Shown: piece after piece, positions 8,950 through 20,159 of the stretch
How positions within the stretch are numbered: position 1 is the first letter of the stretch
Layout: each line of letters opens with the position of its first letter
DNA from: Pseudomonas mosselii
GTDB taxonomy: Bacteria; Pseudomonadota; Gammaproteobacteria; Pseudomonadales; Pseudomonadaceae
DNA: 64,000 nucleotides
Assembly: GCF_003205295.1 (NCBI RefSeq)
Contig: NZ_QJRP01000012.1
Span: 79,977 to 143,976, forward strand
Direction of reading: 5' to 3'
Translations under genes and position numbers: made by a program
The notes under the pieces: model-generated
Database searches by the model: none
Seen by the model: only the letters and a program-made list of their open reading frames with translations
What the model was told of the DNA's origin: nothing

Positions 8950-9575
8950 TCATCGACCCCGTAGTGATGCTCGCCCCAGCGCGGCAGCATGTCCTGCGGA
9001 ATGTTCAGCAGGTTGAGGATACGCGCCACGACGAAATCGACCAGGTCGTCGATGCTCTGCGGCTGGTGATAGAACCCCGGAGCCGCCGGCAGGATCACCG
9101 CGCCCATCTGCGACAGCTTGAGCATGTTCTCCAGGTGGATTGTGGAGAACGGCGCCTCGCGCGGCACCAGGATCAACTGGCGACGCTCCTTGAGGGTCAC
9201 GTCGGCGGCGCGCTCGATCAGGTTGTTGCAGGCGCCCGTGGCGATCGCCGAGAGGGTGCCGGTGGAACAGGGCACCACCACCATCGCCGCTGGCGCGCCG
9301 GAGCCCGAGGCCACCGGCGACATCCAGTCCTCCTTGCCGTACACGCGGATCTGCCCGTCAGCCGCGCCGGTGTACTCGGTGAGGAACGCCTGCATGGCCT
9401 GGGGCTTGGCCGGCAGCAGCACGTCGGTCTCGGTGGCCATCACCAGCTGGGCGGCCTTGGAGACGAGGAAGTGCACCTCGCGGTCCTCGCGCACCAGGCA
9501 GTCGAGCAAACGCAGGCCATACTGCGCCCCGGAGGCGCCGGTCATGGCCAGGGTGATGCGTTCCGGCCCGCTCAC
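8946..9575 (-). CDS. ubiX: flavin prenyltransferase UbiX
   Basis: Makes prenylated FMN from FMN and dimethylallyl phosphate, the cofactor for UbiD decarboxylase in ubiquinone synthesis. The 209-residue protein begins with '[19 protein letters not shown]', the FMN-binding GASGA motif, and has '[19 protein letters not shown]', diagnostic for UbiX. It overlaps mpl by 4 nt upstream and the YceK-like gene by 4 nt downstream. Confidence 0.96.
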   Translation of the reverse strand: MSGPERITLAMTGASGAQYGLRLLDCLVREDREVHFLVSKAAQLVMATETDVLLPAKPQAMQAFLTEYTGAADGQIRVYGKEDWMSPVASGSGAPAAMVVVPCSTGTLSAIATGACNNLIERAADVTLKERRQLILVPREAPFSTIHLENMLKLSQMGAVILPAAPGFYHQPQSIDDLVDFVVARILNLLNIPQDMLPRWGEHHYGVDD

Positions 9576-10921
9576 TTCAGCGCCTCGGCCAGCTTGCCGT
9601 GCAGGCCGCCGAAGCCGCCGTTGCTCATGATCACCACATGGGTGCCCGGGCGGGCCTGGCCCTTGATGCGCTCGATGATGGCTTCAAGACTGTCGGCCAC
9701 CACGCTCGGCACCTTGCACTGCGCGGCGGTGCCCGCCAAGTCCCAGCCCAGGTTGGGCGGGGCGTACCAGATCACCTGGTCGGCGTCGTTGACGCTTTCC
9801 GGCAGGCCATCGCGGTGGGCGCCGAGCTTCATGGAGTTGGAACGAGGCTCGATCACCGCGATCACCGGTGCCTCGCCGACACGCTTGCGCAGGCCGTCGA
9901 GGGTGGTGGCGATGGCGGTCGGGTGGTGAGCGAAGTCGTCATAGATGGTCACGCCCTGCACTTCGGCGACCTTCTCCATGCGCCGCTTGACGCTCTTGAA
10001 TCCGCTCAGGCCTTCAATGCCCATGGCCGGCGCCACGCCAACGTGACGAGCGGCGGCCAAGGTAGCCAGGGCGTTGGCGACGTTGTGCTGACCGGTCAGC
10101 GCCCAATCCACGACACCCTGCGCCTCACCGTCGAACAGCACCTCGAAGCGCGAACCGTCGGCGCTGAGCAGGCGCGCCTGCCATTGCCCGCCTTCGCCGG
10201 TGGTCTGCACCGGGGTCCAGCAGCCCATGCCGATGACCCGTTCCAGCGCCTGCTCGGTGGTCGGGTGGATGACCAGGCCTTCGCTGGGAATGGTGCGCAC
10301 CAGGTGATGGAACTGCCGCTCGATGGACGCCAGGTCCGGAAAGATGTCCGCGTGGTCGAACTCGAGGTTATTGAGAATCGCGGTACGCGGGTGGTAGTGG
10401 ACGAACTTGGAGCGCTTGTCGAAGAAGGCGCTGTCGTATTCGTCGGCCTCGACCACGAAGAACGGCGTATCGCCCAGGCGCGCCGACACCGAGAAGTTCT
10501 GCGGCACGCCGCCGATCAGGAAGCCCGGGCTCATGCCGGCATGCTCCAGGACCCAGGCCAGCATGCTGCTGGTGGTGGTCTTGCCATGGGTACCTGCTAC
10601 CGCCAGGACCCAACGCCCCTGCAGCACATGGTCGGCCAGACACTGCGGGCCAGACACATAGGGCAGGCCCTTGTTCAGCACGTACTCCACCGCCGGGTTG
10701 CCCCGCGACATGGCATTGCCGATCACCACCAGGTCAGGTGCCGGCTCCAGCTGGGCCGGGTCGTAGCCCTGGGTCAGCTCGATGCCCTGGGCCTCGAGCT
10801 GGGTGCTCATCGGGGGATAGACGTTGGCGTCGGAGCCGGTGACGCGGTGGCCCAGCTCCTTGGCCAGCACGGCCAGCGAACCCATGAAAGTGCCGCAAAT
10901 ACCGAGAATATGAATGTGCAT
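9572..10921 (-). CDS. mpl: UDP-MurNAc:L-Ala-gamma-D-Glu-mDap ligase Mpl
   Basis: Murein peptide ligase that joins recycled tripeptide to UDP-N-acetylmuramate in the cytoplasm, the committed recycling step of peptidoglycan synthesis. The Mur-ligase ATP loop is '[15 protein letters not shown]' near residue 110 and the N-terminus is '[20 protein letters not shown]'. The 449-residue length fits the family. The open frame extends to 10975, but alignment with Mpl favours the ATG at 10921. First gene of mpl-ubiX-yceK. Confidence 0.96.
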   Translation of the reverse strand: MHIHILGICGTFMGSLAVLAKELGHRVTGSDANVYPPMSTQLEAQGIELTQGYDPAQLEPAPDLVVIGNAMSRGNPAVEYVLNKGLPYVSGPQCLADHVLQGRWVLAVAGTHGKTTTSSMLAWVLEHAGMSPGFLIGGVPQNFSVSARLGDTPFFVVEADEYDSAFFDKRSKFVHYHPRTAILNNLEFDHADIFPDLASIERQFHHLVRTIPSEGLVIHPTTEQALERVIGMGCWTPVQTTGEGGQWQARLLSADGSRFEVLFDGEAQGVVDWALTGQHNVANALATLAAARHVGVAPAMGIEGLSGFKSVKRRMEKVAEVQGVTIYDDFAHHPTAIATTLDGLRKRVGEAPVIAVIEPRSNSMKLGAHRDGLPESVNDADQVIWYAPPNLGWDLAGTAAQCKVPSVVADSLEAIIERIKGQARPGTHVVIMSNGGFGGLHGKLAEALK

Positions 10922-10987
10922 GATCGACCTCGCAAAACGTCGAGGCAGGGTAGCCCAGGGCGAGGGAAATCGCACTCGCTGTTTCGC

Positions 10988-12964
10988 TCAACCGGCCCTG
11001 GCGATGCCGTGTTTGCGCAGTTTTCGATACAAGGTATTGCGGCTGATGCCCAACTGCTCGGCGACGCGGGTCAGATGCCAGCGGTTTGCCTCCAGTACGG
11101 CGAGCAATGCATCGCGCTCGGCGTGTAGGAGCGGCCTTGTGCCGCGAAAGGGCTGCGCAGCAGCCCCGGCGACTTCAGCGATATGGTCAGGATGCTGGGG
11201 CCGCTCTGCGGCCCTTTCGCGGCACAAGGTCGCTCCTACAGAGGGCGCGCCATGGCGGACAACTGCAGGGAGATCGGAAAACTCGATGTGCGCACCTTCG
11301 CACAACGCCACCAGCGTACGCAGCACATTCCTCATCTGCCGCACATTACCCGGCCAGGTAAAGTCCAGCAGCGCCTGGCGGGCGGCCGGGTCGAGGCCGA
11401 TAGACTGGCCCTCGGCCTCCTGCGCCAGCAGGAAGTCGAGCAACTGCGCCTTGTCGCTGCGCTCGCGCAGCGCCGGCAGTGCAACCTCGAGACCATTGAG
11501 GCGGTAATAGAGGTCTTCGCGAAAGCCCCCCTGCTCCACCCGTTCCAGCAGGTCACGGTGGGTGGCGCTGACGATCCGCACATCCACCGCCTGCGGCTCG
11601 CCACCGATGGGCACCACCTGGCGCTCCTCGAGCACCCGCAGCAGGCGGGTCTGCAGCGCCAGGGGCATGTCGCCGATCTCGTCCAGCAGCAAGGTGCCGC
11701 CATCGGCCTGCAGCAGCTTGCCGCGCATGCCCTCCTTGCGCGCGCCGGTGAAGCTGCCGCCGCGATAGCCGAACAGCTCGCTCTCGATCAGGCTCTCGGG
11801 AATCGACGCGCAGTTGATTGCCACGAACGGCTTGTGCCGGCGCGAGCTGGCCTGGTGCACGGCCTGGGCGAAGGCCTCCTTGCCACAACCGGTCTCGCCG
11901 CGCAGCAACAGCGGCACGTCACGCTCGAACACCCGCACGGCGCGGCGAAAGTCCTCGCTCAGGGCCGGGTCGAGCAGGCAGATGCCGGGGTCGCTGGCCC
12001 GGGGCAAGGCCACCGGCACTGACCACACCGGCGTTCGGGCCTGGCCGCGCAGGCTGGCGAACACCTGGCGACCATCGCGGGTGTGCAGCGGCCAGGCGCT
12101 GCTGCCCTGGGGCGTGGCGCGGCTGAACAGTTCGTCGTGGCAGCAGGCGAAGAACCTGTCCAGGGGCTTGCCCAGCACACCGCCACGGACGGTGCCCAGC
12201 AGGTTCAAGGCGCTCTGGTTGGCGGCGCAGATCCGCCCGTCGCCATCGACGGCCAGCAACCCCTCGCTGAACAAGCCGACCGACTCCGCCTGCAGGTGGA
12301 AGCGCAATAGCCACTGCTGCTCGAAATGGCGCAGGAAATAGCAGCTTTCGATCATCTTCGCCGACAGGTTGACCAGGGCCATGGTGTGGAACTGGCTCTG
12401 GCGCGACACGTCTGGCCGCGCCGACGACACGTCGAGCACCGCCAGTAGTTCGCCGTGGGGGTCGAACACCGGGCTGGCCGAGCAGGTCAGCCCGGTGTGG
12501 CGGCCACGGAAGTGCTCGTCCTGGTGAATGGTCAGGGCCTGGCGCTCGACCAGGCAGGTGCCGATGCCGTTGGTGCCCTCGCGGGCTTCGCTCCAGTCGG
12601 CGCCCAGCCACAGCCCGGCGCGCTCGAAGATGCGCCGCTCGCCGGGGGCGGTGACGCAGTTGAGGATCACCCCGCGGGCATCGGTCAGCAGCACCGCGTG
12701 CCCGCTGCCGGAGAGCTGCTGGTGCAGGCTGTTCATCTCGTTGTCGGCGATCTGCAGCACCTGGCGCAGGCGCTCGCGGCTCTCCAGCAGACGGCCATGC
12801 TCGAGCACCACCGGGGCCTGGGCCCGTGCCGGGTCGAGGTGGTAGTCCTCCAGGCAGCGCAGCCAGGAGCGGGCGATCGACGGGTCGCTGCCCGGCCCGC
12901 TGGCCTGGCCGTGGGCGACCGTGAGCACTTGCTGGGCATGGCGGCTGAACGGGTTGCTCTGCAT
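10988..12964 (-). CDS. EatR/AcoR-like sigma-54 enhancer-binding activator
   Basis: A 658-residue activator of the AcoR type: a GAF-like sensor region (about 75-210), a PAS-like segment (about 225-300), a AAA+ domain with Walker A 'GETGCGKEAF' (356-365), sigma-54 contact loop GSFTGA (403-408, the first Ala of GAFTGA replaced by Ser) and Walker B 'GGTLLLDEI', then a Fis-type HTH (about 623-655). Residues about 575-614, between the last two, are encoded by an in-frame REP pair. It diverges from the aldehyde dehydrogenase gene, and the context (sigma-54 promoters, eat-eutBC) points to ethanolamine control as by P. aeruginosa EatR. The ATG at 12964 fits the family; the frame continues upstream without meaning. 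Confidence 0.9.
   Translation of the reverse strand: MQSNPFSRHAQQVLTVAHGQASGPGSDPSIARSWLRCLEDYHLDPARAQAPVVLEHGRLLESRERLRQVLQIADNEMNSLHQQLSGSGHAVLLTDARGVILNCVTAPGERRIFERAGLWLGADWSEAREGTNGIGTCLVERQALTIHQDEHFRGRHTGLTCSASPVFDPHGELLAVLDVSSARPDVSRQSQFHTMALVNLSAKMIESCYFLRHFEQQWLLRFHLQAESVGLFSEGLLAVDGDGRICAANQSALNLLGTVRGGVLGKPLDRFFACCHDELFSRATPQGSSAWPLHTRDGRQVFASLRGQARTPVWSVPVALPRASDPGICLLDPALSEDFRRAVRVFERDVPLLLRGETGCGKEAFAQAVHQASSRRHKPFVAINCASIPESLIESELFGYRGGSFTGARKEGMRGKLLQADGGTLLLDEIGDMPLALQTRLLRVLEERQVVPIGGEPQAVDVRIVSATHRDLLERVEQGGFREDLYYRLNGLEVALPALRERSDKAQLLDFLLAQEAEGQSIGLDPAARQALLDFTWPGNVRQMRNVLRTLVALCEGAHIEFSDLPAVVRHGAPSVGATLCRERAAERPQHPDHIAEVAGAAAQPFRGTRPLLHAERDALLAVLEANRWHLTRVAEQLGISRNTLYRKLRKHGIARAG
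11124..11240. repeat. REP inverted pair inside a coding sequence (long type)
   Basis: Arms 'tgtaggagcggccttgtgcc' and the inverse at 11221-11240 are the same as in the intergenic long-type REPs, with one change each. The element is 117 nt, exactly 39 codons, contains no stop in the host frame and lies between the AAA+ and HTH domains of the sigma-54 activator. Confidence 0.93.
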
Positions 12965-12990
12965 TTGTAGTTGTTCTCCGCAGATAGAGC

Positions 12991-13064
12991 GTGTCGCAAG
13001 CATCCTCCAGGCGGGAACGCTTTGCAATGATGCAATGACCCTGCGGTCACGGACTGTGTCGCAA
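12991..13064. promoter_or_regulatory. candidate activator sites upstream of aldB
   Basis: The nonamer gtgtcgcaa occurs at 12991-12999 and again at 13056-13064, followed by an inverted half 'gtgtca' at 13075. These lie 110-190 bp upstream of the sigma-54 promoter at 13169, the usual distance for enhancer-binding protein sites, in the intergenic region shared with the activator gene. Assignment to that activator is inference. Confidence 0.4.
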
Positions 13065-13168
13065 ACGGTACAAAGTGTCACCCAGGCCGTGCCGGCCCTG
13101 GCACAGGGCTGCGCCAGCCACTGCCTGATCTTGATCCAAGTCATTGATACACAAGGACCTCCAGGCGC

Positions 13169-13184
13169 TGGCCCGACCTTTGCT
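13169..13184 (+). promoter_or_regulatory. sigma-54 promoter of the aldehyde dehydrogenase gene
   Basis: TGGCCCGACCTTTGCT matches the -24/-12 consensus TGGCACG-N4-TTGCW with exact 10-nt spacing between GG and GC. It lies 48 bp before the ATG, and a sigma-54 activator is encoded divergently. Confidence 0.8.
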
Positions 13185-13231
13185 CTACGCTTGGAAACTC
13201 CGCAACAATCACAACGACCAGGAGACACACC

Positions 13232-14752
<1,521 letters not shown>

Positions 14753-14762
14753 ACAGGCCCCA

Positions 14763-14781
14763 GGGGCCGCAAAGCGGCCCC
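14763..14781. terminator. GC hairpin between aldB and eat
   Basis: GGGGCCGC and GCGGCCCC form a perfect 8-bp stem around AAA, 10 nt after the aldehyde dehydrogenase stop and 9 nt before the next sigma-54 promoter. No T-run follows, so it may insulate the two units only partly. Confidence 0.45.
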
Positions 14782-14789
14782 AAAGGCTC

Positions 14790-14805
14790 TGGCTCGCTTC
14801 CTGCA
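14790..14805 (+). promoter_or_regulatory. sigma-54 promoter of eat-eutBC
   Basis: TGGCTCGCTTCCTGCA fits the -24/-12 consensus with exact GG-N10-GC spacing, 62 bp upstream of the permease start. It gives the uptake and lyase genes their own activator-dependent promoter in addition to the one upstream of the dehydrogenase. Confidence 0.75.
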
Positions 14806-14867
14806 GTAAAAATCACCAAGGGCCGGCAGTCCCTCCGGCAACCTAAGAAAAACAACAGGTGAACCCT

Positions 14868-16316
14868 ATGCCAAGCGATCATTCCGGCAGCGCGCCGGCG
14901 AGCTCCTCCGTCGACTTCGAAAAAGTCGGATCGGACTATTTCCAGCAACGTGAACTGAAAAAAGGCGCCGCCGGCTGGGTCCTGCTGGTGGGCCTGGGCG
15001 TGGCCTACGTGATCTCCGGCGACTATGCCGGCTGGAACTTCGGCCTGGCCCAGGGCGGCTGGGGCGGCATGTTCCTCGCCACCCTGCTGATGGCCACCAT
15101 GTACCTGTGCATGTGCTTCTCCCTGGCGGAACTGTCGTCAATGATCCCCACCGCCGGCGGCGGCTACGGCTTTGCCCGCAGCGCCTTCGGCCCCTGGGGC
15201 GGGTTTCTCACCGGCACGGCGATCCTCATCGAGTACGCCATCGCCCCCGCGGCCATCGCCGTGTTCATCGGCGCCTACTGCCAGTCGCTGTTCGGTATCG
15301 GCGGCTGGATGATCTACCTGGCCTTCTACATCGTGTTCATCGGCATCCACATCTTCGGGGTGGGCGAGGCGCTGAAGCTGATGTTCATCATCACCGCCGT
15401 CGCCGCCATCGCCCTGGCGGTGTTCCTGATCGGCATGGTGCCCCATTTCGATGCAGCCAACCTGTTCGACATCGCCAAGACCGACGCCGTGGGTGCCAGC
15501 AGCTTCCTGCCGTTCGGCTATGTCGGCGTGTGGGCAGCGATTCCCTATGCAATCTGGTTCTTCCTGGCGGTCGAGGGCGTGCCGCTGGCCGCCGAAGAGA
15601 CCAAGAACCCGAAACGCGACCTGCCCCGCGGCCTGATCGGCGCGATGCTGGTGCTGCTGGCCTTTGCCCTGCTGATCCTGGTGGTCGGCCCCGGCGGCGC
15701 CGGCTCAGAGGCCCTGAAAGCCTCGGGCAACCCGCTGGTCGAGGCACTGTCCAAGGCCTACGGCGGCTCCACCTGGATGGGCGGCTTCGTCAACCTGGTG
15801 GGACTGGCCGGCCTGATCGCCAGCTTCTTCTCGATCATCTACGCCTATTCGCGGCAGATCTTCGCGCTTTCCCGTGCCGGCTACCTGCCGCGCAAGCTGT
15901 CGGAAACCAACAAGAGCAAGGCCCCGGTACTGGCCCTGGTGATCCCCGGCATCATCGGCTTCGCCCTGTCGCTGACCGGCCAGGGCGACCTGCTGATCCT
16001 GGTGGCGGTGTTCGGCGCCACGCTGTCCTACGTGCTGATGATGGCCGCGCACATCACCCTGCGCATCCGTCGCCCGAAAATGGAGCGTCCGTACCGTACC
16101 CCCGGCGGCATCTTCACCTCGGGCGTGGCCCTGGTGCTGGCCTGCATTGCCGTGGTCGCCGGGTTCCTGGTCGATCCGCGGGTGGTGATTGGCGCTGCAG
16201 TGATCTATGCAGTATTAATTGCCTATTTTGCTTTCTACAGCCGTCACCACCTGGTGGCCGGTACCCCGGAAGAGGAATTCGCCGCGATCCAGAAGGCCGA
16301 AGAGGCCCTGCACTGA
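14868..16316 (+). CDS. eat: ethanolamine permease Eat
   Basis: Inner-membrane amino acid/polyamine/organocation transporter of 482 residues with about twelve helices, importing ethanolamine. The N-terminal region 'YVISGDYAGWNFGLAQGGWG' is characteristic of Eat, and 'AAEETKNPKRDLPRGLIGAM' is the APC-family consensus loop. The frame could begin at a GTG at 14859, but the AGG ribosome binding site at 14857-14859 requires the ATG at 14868. It heads eat-eutB-eutC. Confidence 0.93.
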   Translation: MPSDHSGSAPASSSVDFEKVGSDYFQQRELKKGAAGWVLLVGLGVAYVISGDYAGWNFGLAQGGWGGMFLATLLMATMYLCMCFSLAELSSMIPTAGGGYGFARSAFGPWGGFLTGTAILIEYAIAPAAIAVFIGAYCQSLFGIGGWMIYLAFYIVFIGIHIFGVGEALKLMFIITAVAAIALAVFLIGMVPHFDAANLFDIAKTDAVGASSFLPFGYVGVWAAIPYAIWFFLAVEGVPLAAEETKNPKRDLPRGLIGAMLVLLAFALLILVVGPGGAGSEALKASGNPLVEALSKAYGGSTWMGGFVNLVGLAGLIASFFSIIYAYSRQIFALSRAGYLPRKLSETNKSKAPVLALVIPGIIGFALSLTGQGDLLILVAVFGATLSYVLMMAAHITLRIRRPKMERPYRTPGGIFTSGVALVLACIAVVAGFLVDPRVVIGAAVIYAVLIAYFAFYSRHHLVAGTPEEEFAAIQKAEEALH

Positions 16317-16328
16317 TATCGCCGACTT

Positions 16329-16353
16329 GCGCCGCAGGCCAGGCCTGCGGCGC
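16329..16353. other. 12-bp palindrome between eat and eutB
   Basis: GCGCCGCAGGCC and GGCCTGCGGCGC flank a single A, ending 3 nt before the GGAG ribosome binding site of eutB (16357-16360). In RNA it would form a very stable hairpin within the operon, likely affecting mRNA processing or relative expression of permease and lyase. Confidence 0.6.
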
Positions 16354-16367
16354 CCTGGAGATTCTGT

Positions 16368-17762
16368 ATGGCAAGTTTCACGCACACGGTGGGCCACCAG
16401 GTCTACCGCTTCGACAGCCTCAAAGAGGTGATGGCCAAGGCCAGCCCGGCGCGCTCGGGCGATTACCTCGCGGGGGTTGCCGCCAGCAACGACGGCGAGC
16501 GTGTGGCGGCGCAGATGGCCCTGGCCAACATCCCGCTCAAGCACTTCCTCAACGAGGCACTGATTCCCTATGAACAGGACGAAGTCACCCGGCTGATCGT
16601 CGACACTCACGACCAGCAAGCTTTCGCTCCGGTCAGCCACCTGACCGTCGGCGGCCTGCGCGACTGGCTGCTGGGCGACCAGGCCGACGAGCACAGCCTG
16701 CGCGCCCTGGCCCCGGGCCTGACGCCGGAGATGGCGGCGGCGGTGTCGAAGATCATGCGCGTGCAGGACTTGGTGCTGGTGGCGCAGAAGATCCGCGTGG
16801 TCACTGCCTTTCGCGGCACCATGGGGTTGCGCGGGCGGCTATCGACGCGCCTGCAGCCCAACCACCCGACCGACGAGCCGGCCGGCATCGCCGCGAGCAT
16901 CCTCGACGGCTTGCTGTACGGCAACGGTGACGCCATGATCGGCATCAACCCGGCCACCGACAGCATCGCCTCGATCTGCGCGCTGCTGGAGATGCTCGAC
17001 GCGATCATCCAGCGCTACGACATTCCCACCCAATCCTGCGTGCTGACCCACGTCACCACCTCGATCGAGGCGATCAACCGCGGCGTGCCGCTGGACCTGG
17101 TGTTCCAGTCCATCGCCGGCACCGAGGCGGCCAATGCCGGCTTCGGCATCAACCTCAACGTGCTCCAGGAGGGCTACGAGGCGGGCCTGTCACTCAAGCG
17201 CGGCACGGTCGGACAGAACCTGATGTACTTCGAGACCGGCCAGGGCAGCGCGCTGTCGGCCAACGCCCACCACGGCGTCGACCAGCAGACCTGCGAGACC
17301 CGCGCCTACGCCGTGGCCCGCCACTTCAAACCGTTCCTGGTCAACACCGTGGTCGGTTTCATCGGCCCTGAATACCTGTACAACGGCAAGCAGATCATCC
17401 GCGCCGGCCTCGAGGATCACTTCTGCGGCAAGCTGCTGGGCGTGCCGATGGGCTGCGACATCTGCTACACCAACCACGCCGAAGCCGACCAGGACGACAT
17501 GGACACCCTGCTGACCCTGCTGGGCGTGGCCGGGATCAACTTCATCATGGGCATCCCCGGCTCCGACGACATCATGCTCAACTACCAGACCACCTCGTTC
17601 CACGACGCGCTCTACGCGCGCCAGACCCTGGGCCTGAAGCCCGGGCCGGAATTCGAGGCGTGGTTGGAGCGCACCGGCATCTTCACCCAGTCCGACGGCC
17701 GCATCCGCTTCGGCGACAACCTGCCGCCGGCCTTCCGCCAGGCCCTGGCACAGCTGGCCTAG
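16368..17762 (+). CDS. eutB: ethanolamine ammonia-lyase large subunit
   Basis: Heavy chain of the adenosylcobalamin-dependent lyase that converts ethanolamine to acetaldehyde and ammonia. At 464 residues it has full length and shows the TIM-barrel signatures '[21 protein letters not shown]', '[17 protein letters not shown]' and '[22 protein letters not shown]' near the C-terminus. The small subunit follows 8 nt later. No microcompartment shell genes are present, so the aldehyde is handled by the dehydrogenase encoded upstream. Confidence 0.97.
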   Translation: MASFTHTVGHQVYRFDSLKEVMAKASPARSGDYLAGVAASNDGERVAAQMALANIPLKHFLNEALIPYEQDEVTRLIVDTHDQQAFAPVSHLTVGGLRDWLLGDQADEHSLRALAPGLTPEMAAAVSKIMRVQDLVLVAQKIRVVTAFRGTMGLRGRLSTRLQPNHPTDEPAGIAASILDGLLYGNGDAMIGINPATDSIASICALLEMLDAIIQRYDIPTQSCVLTHVTTSIEAINRGVPLDLVFQSIAGTEAANAGFGINLNVLQEGYEAGLSLKRGTVGQNLMYFETGQGSALSANAHHGVDQQTCETRAYAVARHFKPFLVNTVVGFIGPEYLYNGKQIIRAGLEDHFCGKLLGVPMGCDICYTNHAEADQDDMDTLLTLLGVAGINFIMGIPGSDDIMLNYQTTSFHDALYARQTLGLKPGPEFEAWLERTGIFTQSDGRIRFGDNLPPAFRQALAQLA

Positions 17763-17770
17763 AGGTGACC

Positions 17771-18589
17771 ATGGAACGACACACCCCCACGCAGGACAAT
17801 CCCTGGCTGGCCCTGCGCAACCTCACCCCGGCGCGCATCGCCCTCGGCCGCACCGGCATCAGCCTGCCGACCGGCGCCCAGTTGGACTTCCAGTTCGCCC
17901 ACGCCCAGGCCCGCGATGCCGTGCACCTGCCGTTCGACCACGTTGGCCTGCGCCAGCAGCTTGGCGAGCGCGGCCGCGACAGCCTGCTGCTGCACAGCGC
18001 CGCCAGCGACCGCCACCAATACCTGCAACGCCCGGACCTTGGCCGGCGCCTGCACGGGGACTCGGCCCAGCGCCTGCGTGAGCACGCCCAGGCCAACCCC
18101 GGCGGCGTCGACCTGGCGATCGTCGTCGCCGATGGCCTGTCGGCGCTGGCCGTGCACCGTCACACCCTGCCCTTCCTGGGTCGTTTCGAGGAACAGGCCG
18201 CCGCCGATGGCTGGACCAGCGCCCCGGTGATCCTGGTGGAGCAAGGCCGGGTCGCGGTGGCCGACGAGGTGGGCGAACTGCTCGGCGCGCGCATGACGGT
18301 GATGCTGATCGGCGAGCGGCCGGGCCTGAGTTCGCCCGACAGCCTGGGGCTGTACTTCACCTACGCGCCCAAGGTCGGCCTCACCGACGCCTACCGCAAC
18401 TGCATCTCCAACGTGCGCCTGGAAGGCCTGAGCTATGGCATGGCCGCCCATCGCCTGCTGTATCTCATGCGCGAAGCCTGCAGGCGCCAGCTGTCGGGGG
18501 TGAATCTGAAGGACGAAGCGGAGGTCCATAGTATCGATAGTGAAGAATCTGCCGGAAAAAGCGGAAACTTCCTGCTCGGTGAAGGGTAA
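17771..18589 (+). CDS. eutC: ethanolamine ammonia-lyase small subunit
   Basis: Light chain of the lyase, contributing to adenosylcobalamin binding. The 272-residue protein begins '[29 protein letters not shown]' in family fashion and retains '[15 protein letters not shown]', '[20 protein letters not shown]' and '[22 protein letters not shown]'. The frame is open back to 17660 within eutB, but the ATG at 17771 with a nearby AGGTGA is the family start. Last gene of eat-eutBC. Confidence 0.97.
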   Translation: MERHTPTQDNPWLALRNLTPARIALGRTGISLPTGAQLDFQFAHAQARDAVHLPFDHVGLRQQLGERGRDSLLLHSAASDRHQYLQRPDLGRRLHGDSAQRLREHAQANPGGVDLAIVVADGLSALAVHRHTLPFLGRFEEQAAADGWTSAPVILVEQGRVAVADEVGELLGARMTVMLIGERPGLSSPDSLGLYFTYAPKVGLTDAYRNCISNVRLEGLSYGMAAHRLLYLMREACRRQLSGVNLKDEAEVHSIDSEESAGKSGNFLLGEG

Positions 18590-18696
18590 AAAACATGTCA
18601 CGGAAGGCGGATTGCGCTTCTAGCCTGCTTTAGGCAGCATGCCCGAGGACGCTGCAGGCAATCCGCCGTATCCCCAATGGACTCAGAGGCCCGCCC

Positions 18697-19155
18697 ATGC
18701 GCATCATCCAGGCAACCTTGGAACACCTTGACCTGCTCACCCCGCTGTTCGTGAAATACCGCGAGTTCTATGGGCAACTGCCTTACCCGGACAGCTCACG
18801 ATCCTTCCTCGAGAAGCGCCTCAAGCGTAAAGAGTCGATCATCTACCTGGCCCTGCCGGATGACGGCGATGATCGCCTGCTGGGTTTCTGCCAGCTGTAC
18901 CCAAGCTTTTCGTCGCTGTCGCTCAAGCGCGTGTGGATCCTCAACGACATCTACGTGGCCGAGGACTCACGACGCATGCTGGTAGCGGACAACCTGATGC
19001 GCGAAGCCAAGAAGATGGCCAAGCAATCCAACGCCGTGCGCATGCGCGTGTCCACCAGCAGCGACAACGAAGTGGCGCGCAAGACCTATGAGTCCATGGG
19101 CTTTCGCAAGGACACCGAGTTCGAGAACTATATCTTGCCGATCAGTCAGGATTGA
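18697..19155 (+). CDS. GNAT-family N-acetyltransferase
   Basis: A 152-residue acetyltransferase with a complete GNAT fold: the acetyl-CoA-binding beta4/alpha3 part is 'WILNDIYVAEDSRRMLVADNLM' with loss of the strict RGxG loop, and 'NEVARKTYESMGFRKDTEFENY' is the typical C-terminal segment. Substrate unknown. It follows eutC by 107 nt and may have its own promoter. Confidence 0.85.
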   Translation: MRIIQATLEHLDLLTPLFVKYREFYGQLPYPDSSRSFLEKRLKRKESIIYLALPDDGDDRLLGFCQLYPSFSSLSLKRVWILNDIYVAEDSRRMLVADNLMREAKKMAKQSNAVRMRVSTSSDNEVARKTYESMGFRKDTEFENYILPISQD

Positions 19156-19175
19156 TGCCTGGCGCTCTTGTGCTC

Positions 19176-19292
19176 TCTGTGGGAGCGGCCTTGTGTCGCG
19201 ATGGGCCGCGCAGCGGCCCCGACGATTTTGCATGATGTCGACATTCAGGGGCCGCTGCGCGCCCCATCGCGACACAAGGCCGCTCCCAGAGG
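19176..19292. repeat. REP inverted pair (long type)
   Basis: Arms 'tctgtgggagcggccttgtg' and inverse enclose two inner hairpins. It occupies the first part of the 349-nt gap between the acetyltransferase and DedA genes; the rest of that gap holds the DedA promoter region. Confidence 0.9.
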
Positions 19293-19384
19293 AACCGCGT
19301 TGCCGCAGACTTTCCCTCTGGAAGCCCAATTACCCATCGTAACCCCTCGCTACAAACTCTCCGGGCACAATCCGGACTTAGCCG

Positions 19385-19390
19385 TATAAT
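19385..19390 (+). promoter_or_regulatory. candidate -10 element for dedA
   Basis: Perfect TATAAT 115 bp before the DedA ATG. No good -35 lies 17 bp upstream, so the promoter would depend on the -10 or an activator. The leader between it and the gene shows no ORF. Confidence 0.4.
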
Positions 19391-19504
19391 CCCCCTCCTG
19401 TCATGTGCGAAAAGTTACCCGCCTAGCCGGTAAACCGTCCCCAACCATGGCGCTGTCCGTCATCGCGCGCCCGTAGACGCGGGTCAAGAACACAGGTGCT
19501 GTAC

Positions 19505-20152
19505 ATGGATTTCAACCCGCTGGACCTCATCCTGCATCTCGATGCCTACCTCGATCTGCTGGTCAACAACTACGGTCCCTGGATCTACGCCATCCTCTTC
19601 GCCGTGATTTTCTGCGAGACCGGCCTGGTGGTCATGCCATTCCTGCCGGGCGATTCGCTGCTGTTCATCGCCGGCGCCGTGGCCGCGGGCGGCGGTATGG
19701 ACCCGGGACTGCTGGCCGGCCTGCTGATGGCCGCGGCGATCCTCGGCGACAGCACCAACTACGTGATCGGGCGCACGGCGGGTGAACGCCTGTTCCGCAA
19801 CCCCAACTCGAAGATCTTCCGCCAGGACTACCTGCAGCGCACCCACGAGTTCTACGAACGCCACGGCGGCAAGACCGTCACCCTGGCGCGCTTCCTGCCG
19901 ATCCTGCGCACCTTCGCACCGTTCGTCGCCGGCATCGCCCACATGCACTACCCGCGCTTCCTGGCCTTCAGCGTGACCGGTTCGCTGCTGTGGGTGGGCG
20001 GCCTGGTGACCCTGGGCTACTTCTTCGGCAACGTGCCGTTCATCAAGCAGCACCTGTCGCTGATGGTGGTCGGCATCATCATCCTGTCGCTGGTGCCGAT
20101 GATCCTCGGCCTGCTGCGCGGTCGCTTCGGCCGCACGGCCAAGGCCCACTGA
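19505..20152 (+). CDS. DedA-family membrane protein
   Basis: A 215-residue inner-membrane protein with the DedA/VTT signature: 'FCETGLVVMPFLPGDSLLFI' and 'LARFLPILRTFAPFVAGIA'. The acidic residues in E-T-G and P-G-D-S and the Arg in R-x-x-P-x-x-R-T are those required in E. coli YqjA/YghB. It probably moves lipid carriers or maintains proton motive force. An AGGTG ribosome binding site 6 nt upstream supports the ATG at 19505. A separate DedA domain, fused to PAP2, is encoded at 2300. Confidence 0.93.
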   Translation: MDFNPLDLILHLDAYLDLLVNNYGPWIYAILFAVIFCETGLVVMPFLPGDSLLFIAGAVAAGGGMDPGLLAGLLMAAAILGDSTNYVIGRTAGERLFRNPNSKIFRQDYLQRTHEFYERHGGKTVTLARFLPILRTFAPFVAGIAHMHYPRFLAFSVTGSLLWVGGLVTLGYFFGNVPFIKQHLSLMVVGIIILSLVPMILGLLRGRFGRTAKAH

Positions 20153-20159
20153 CCGGCGC

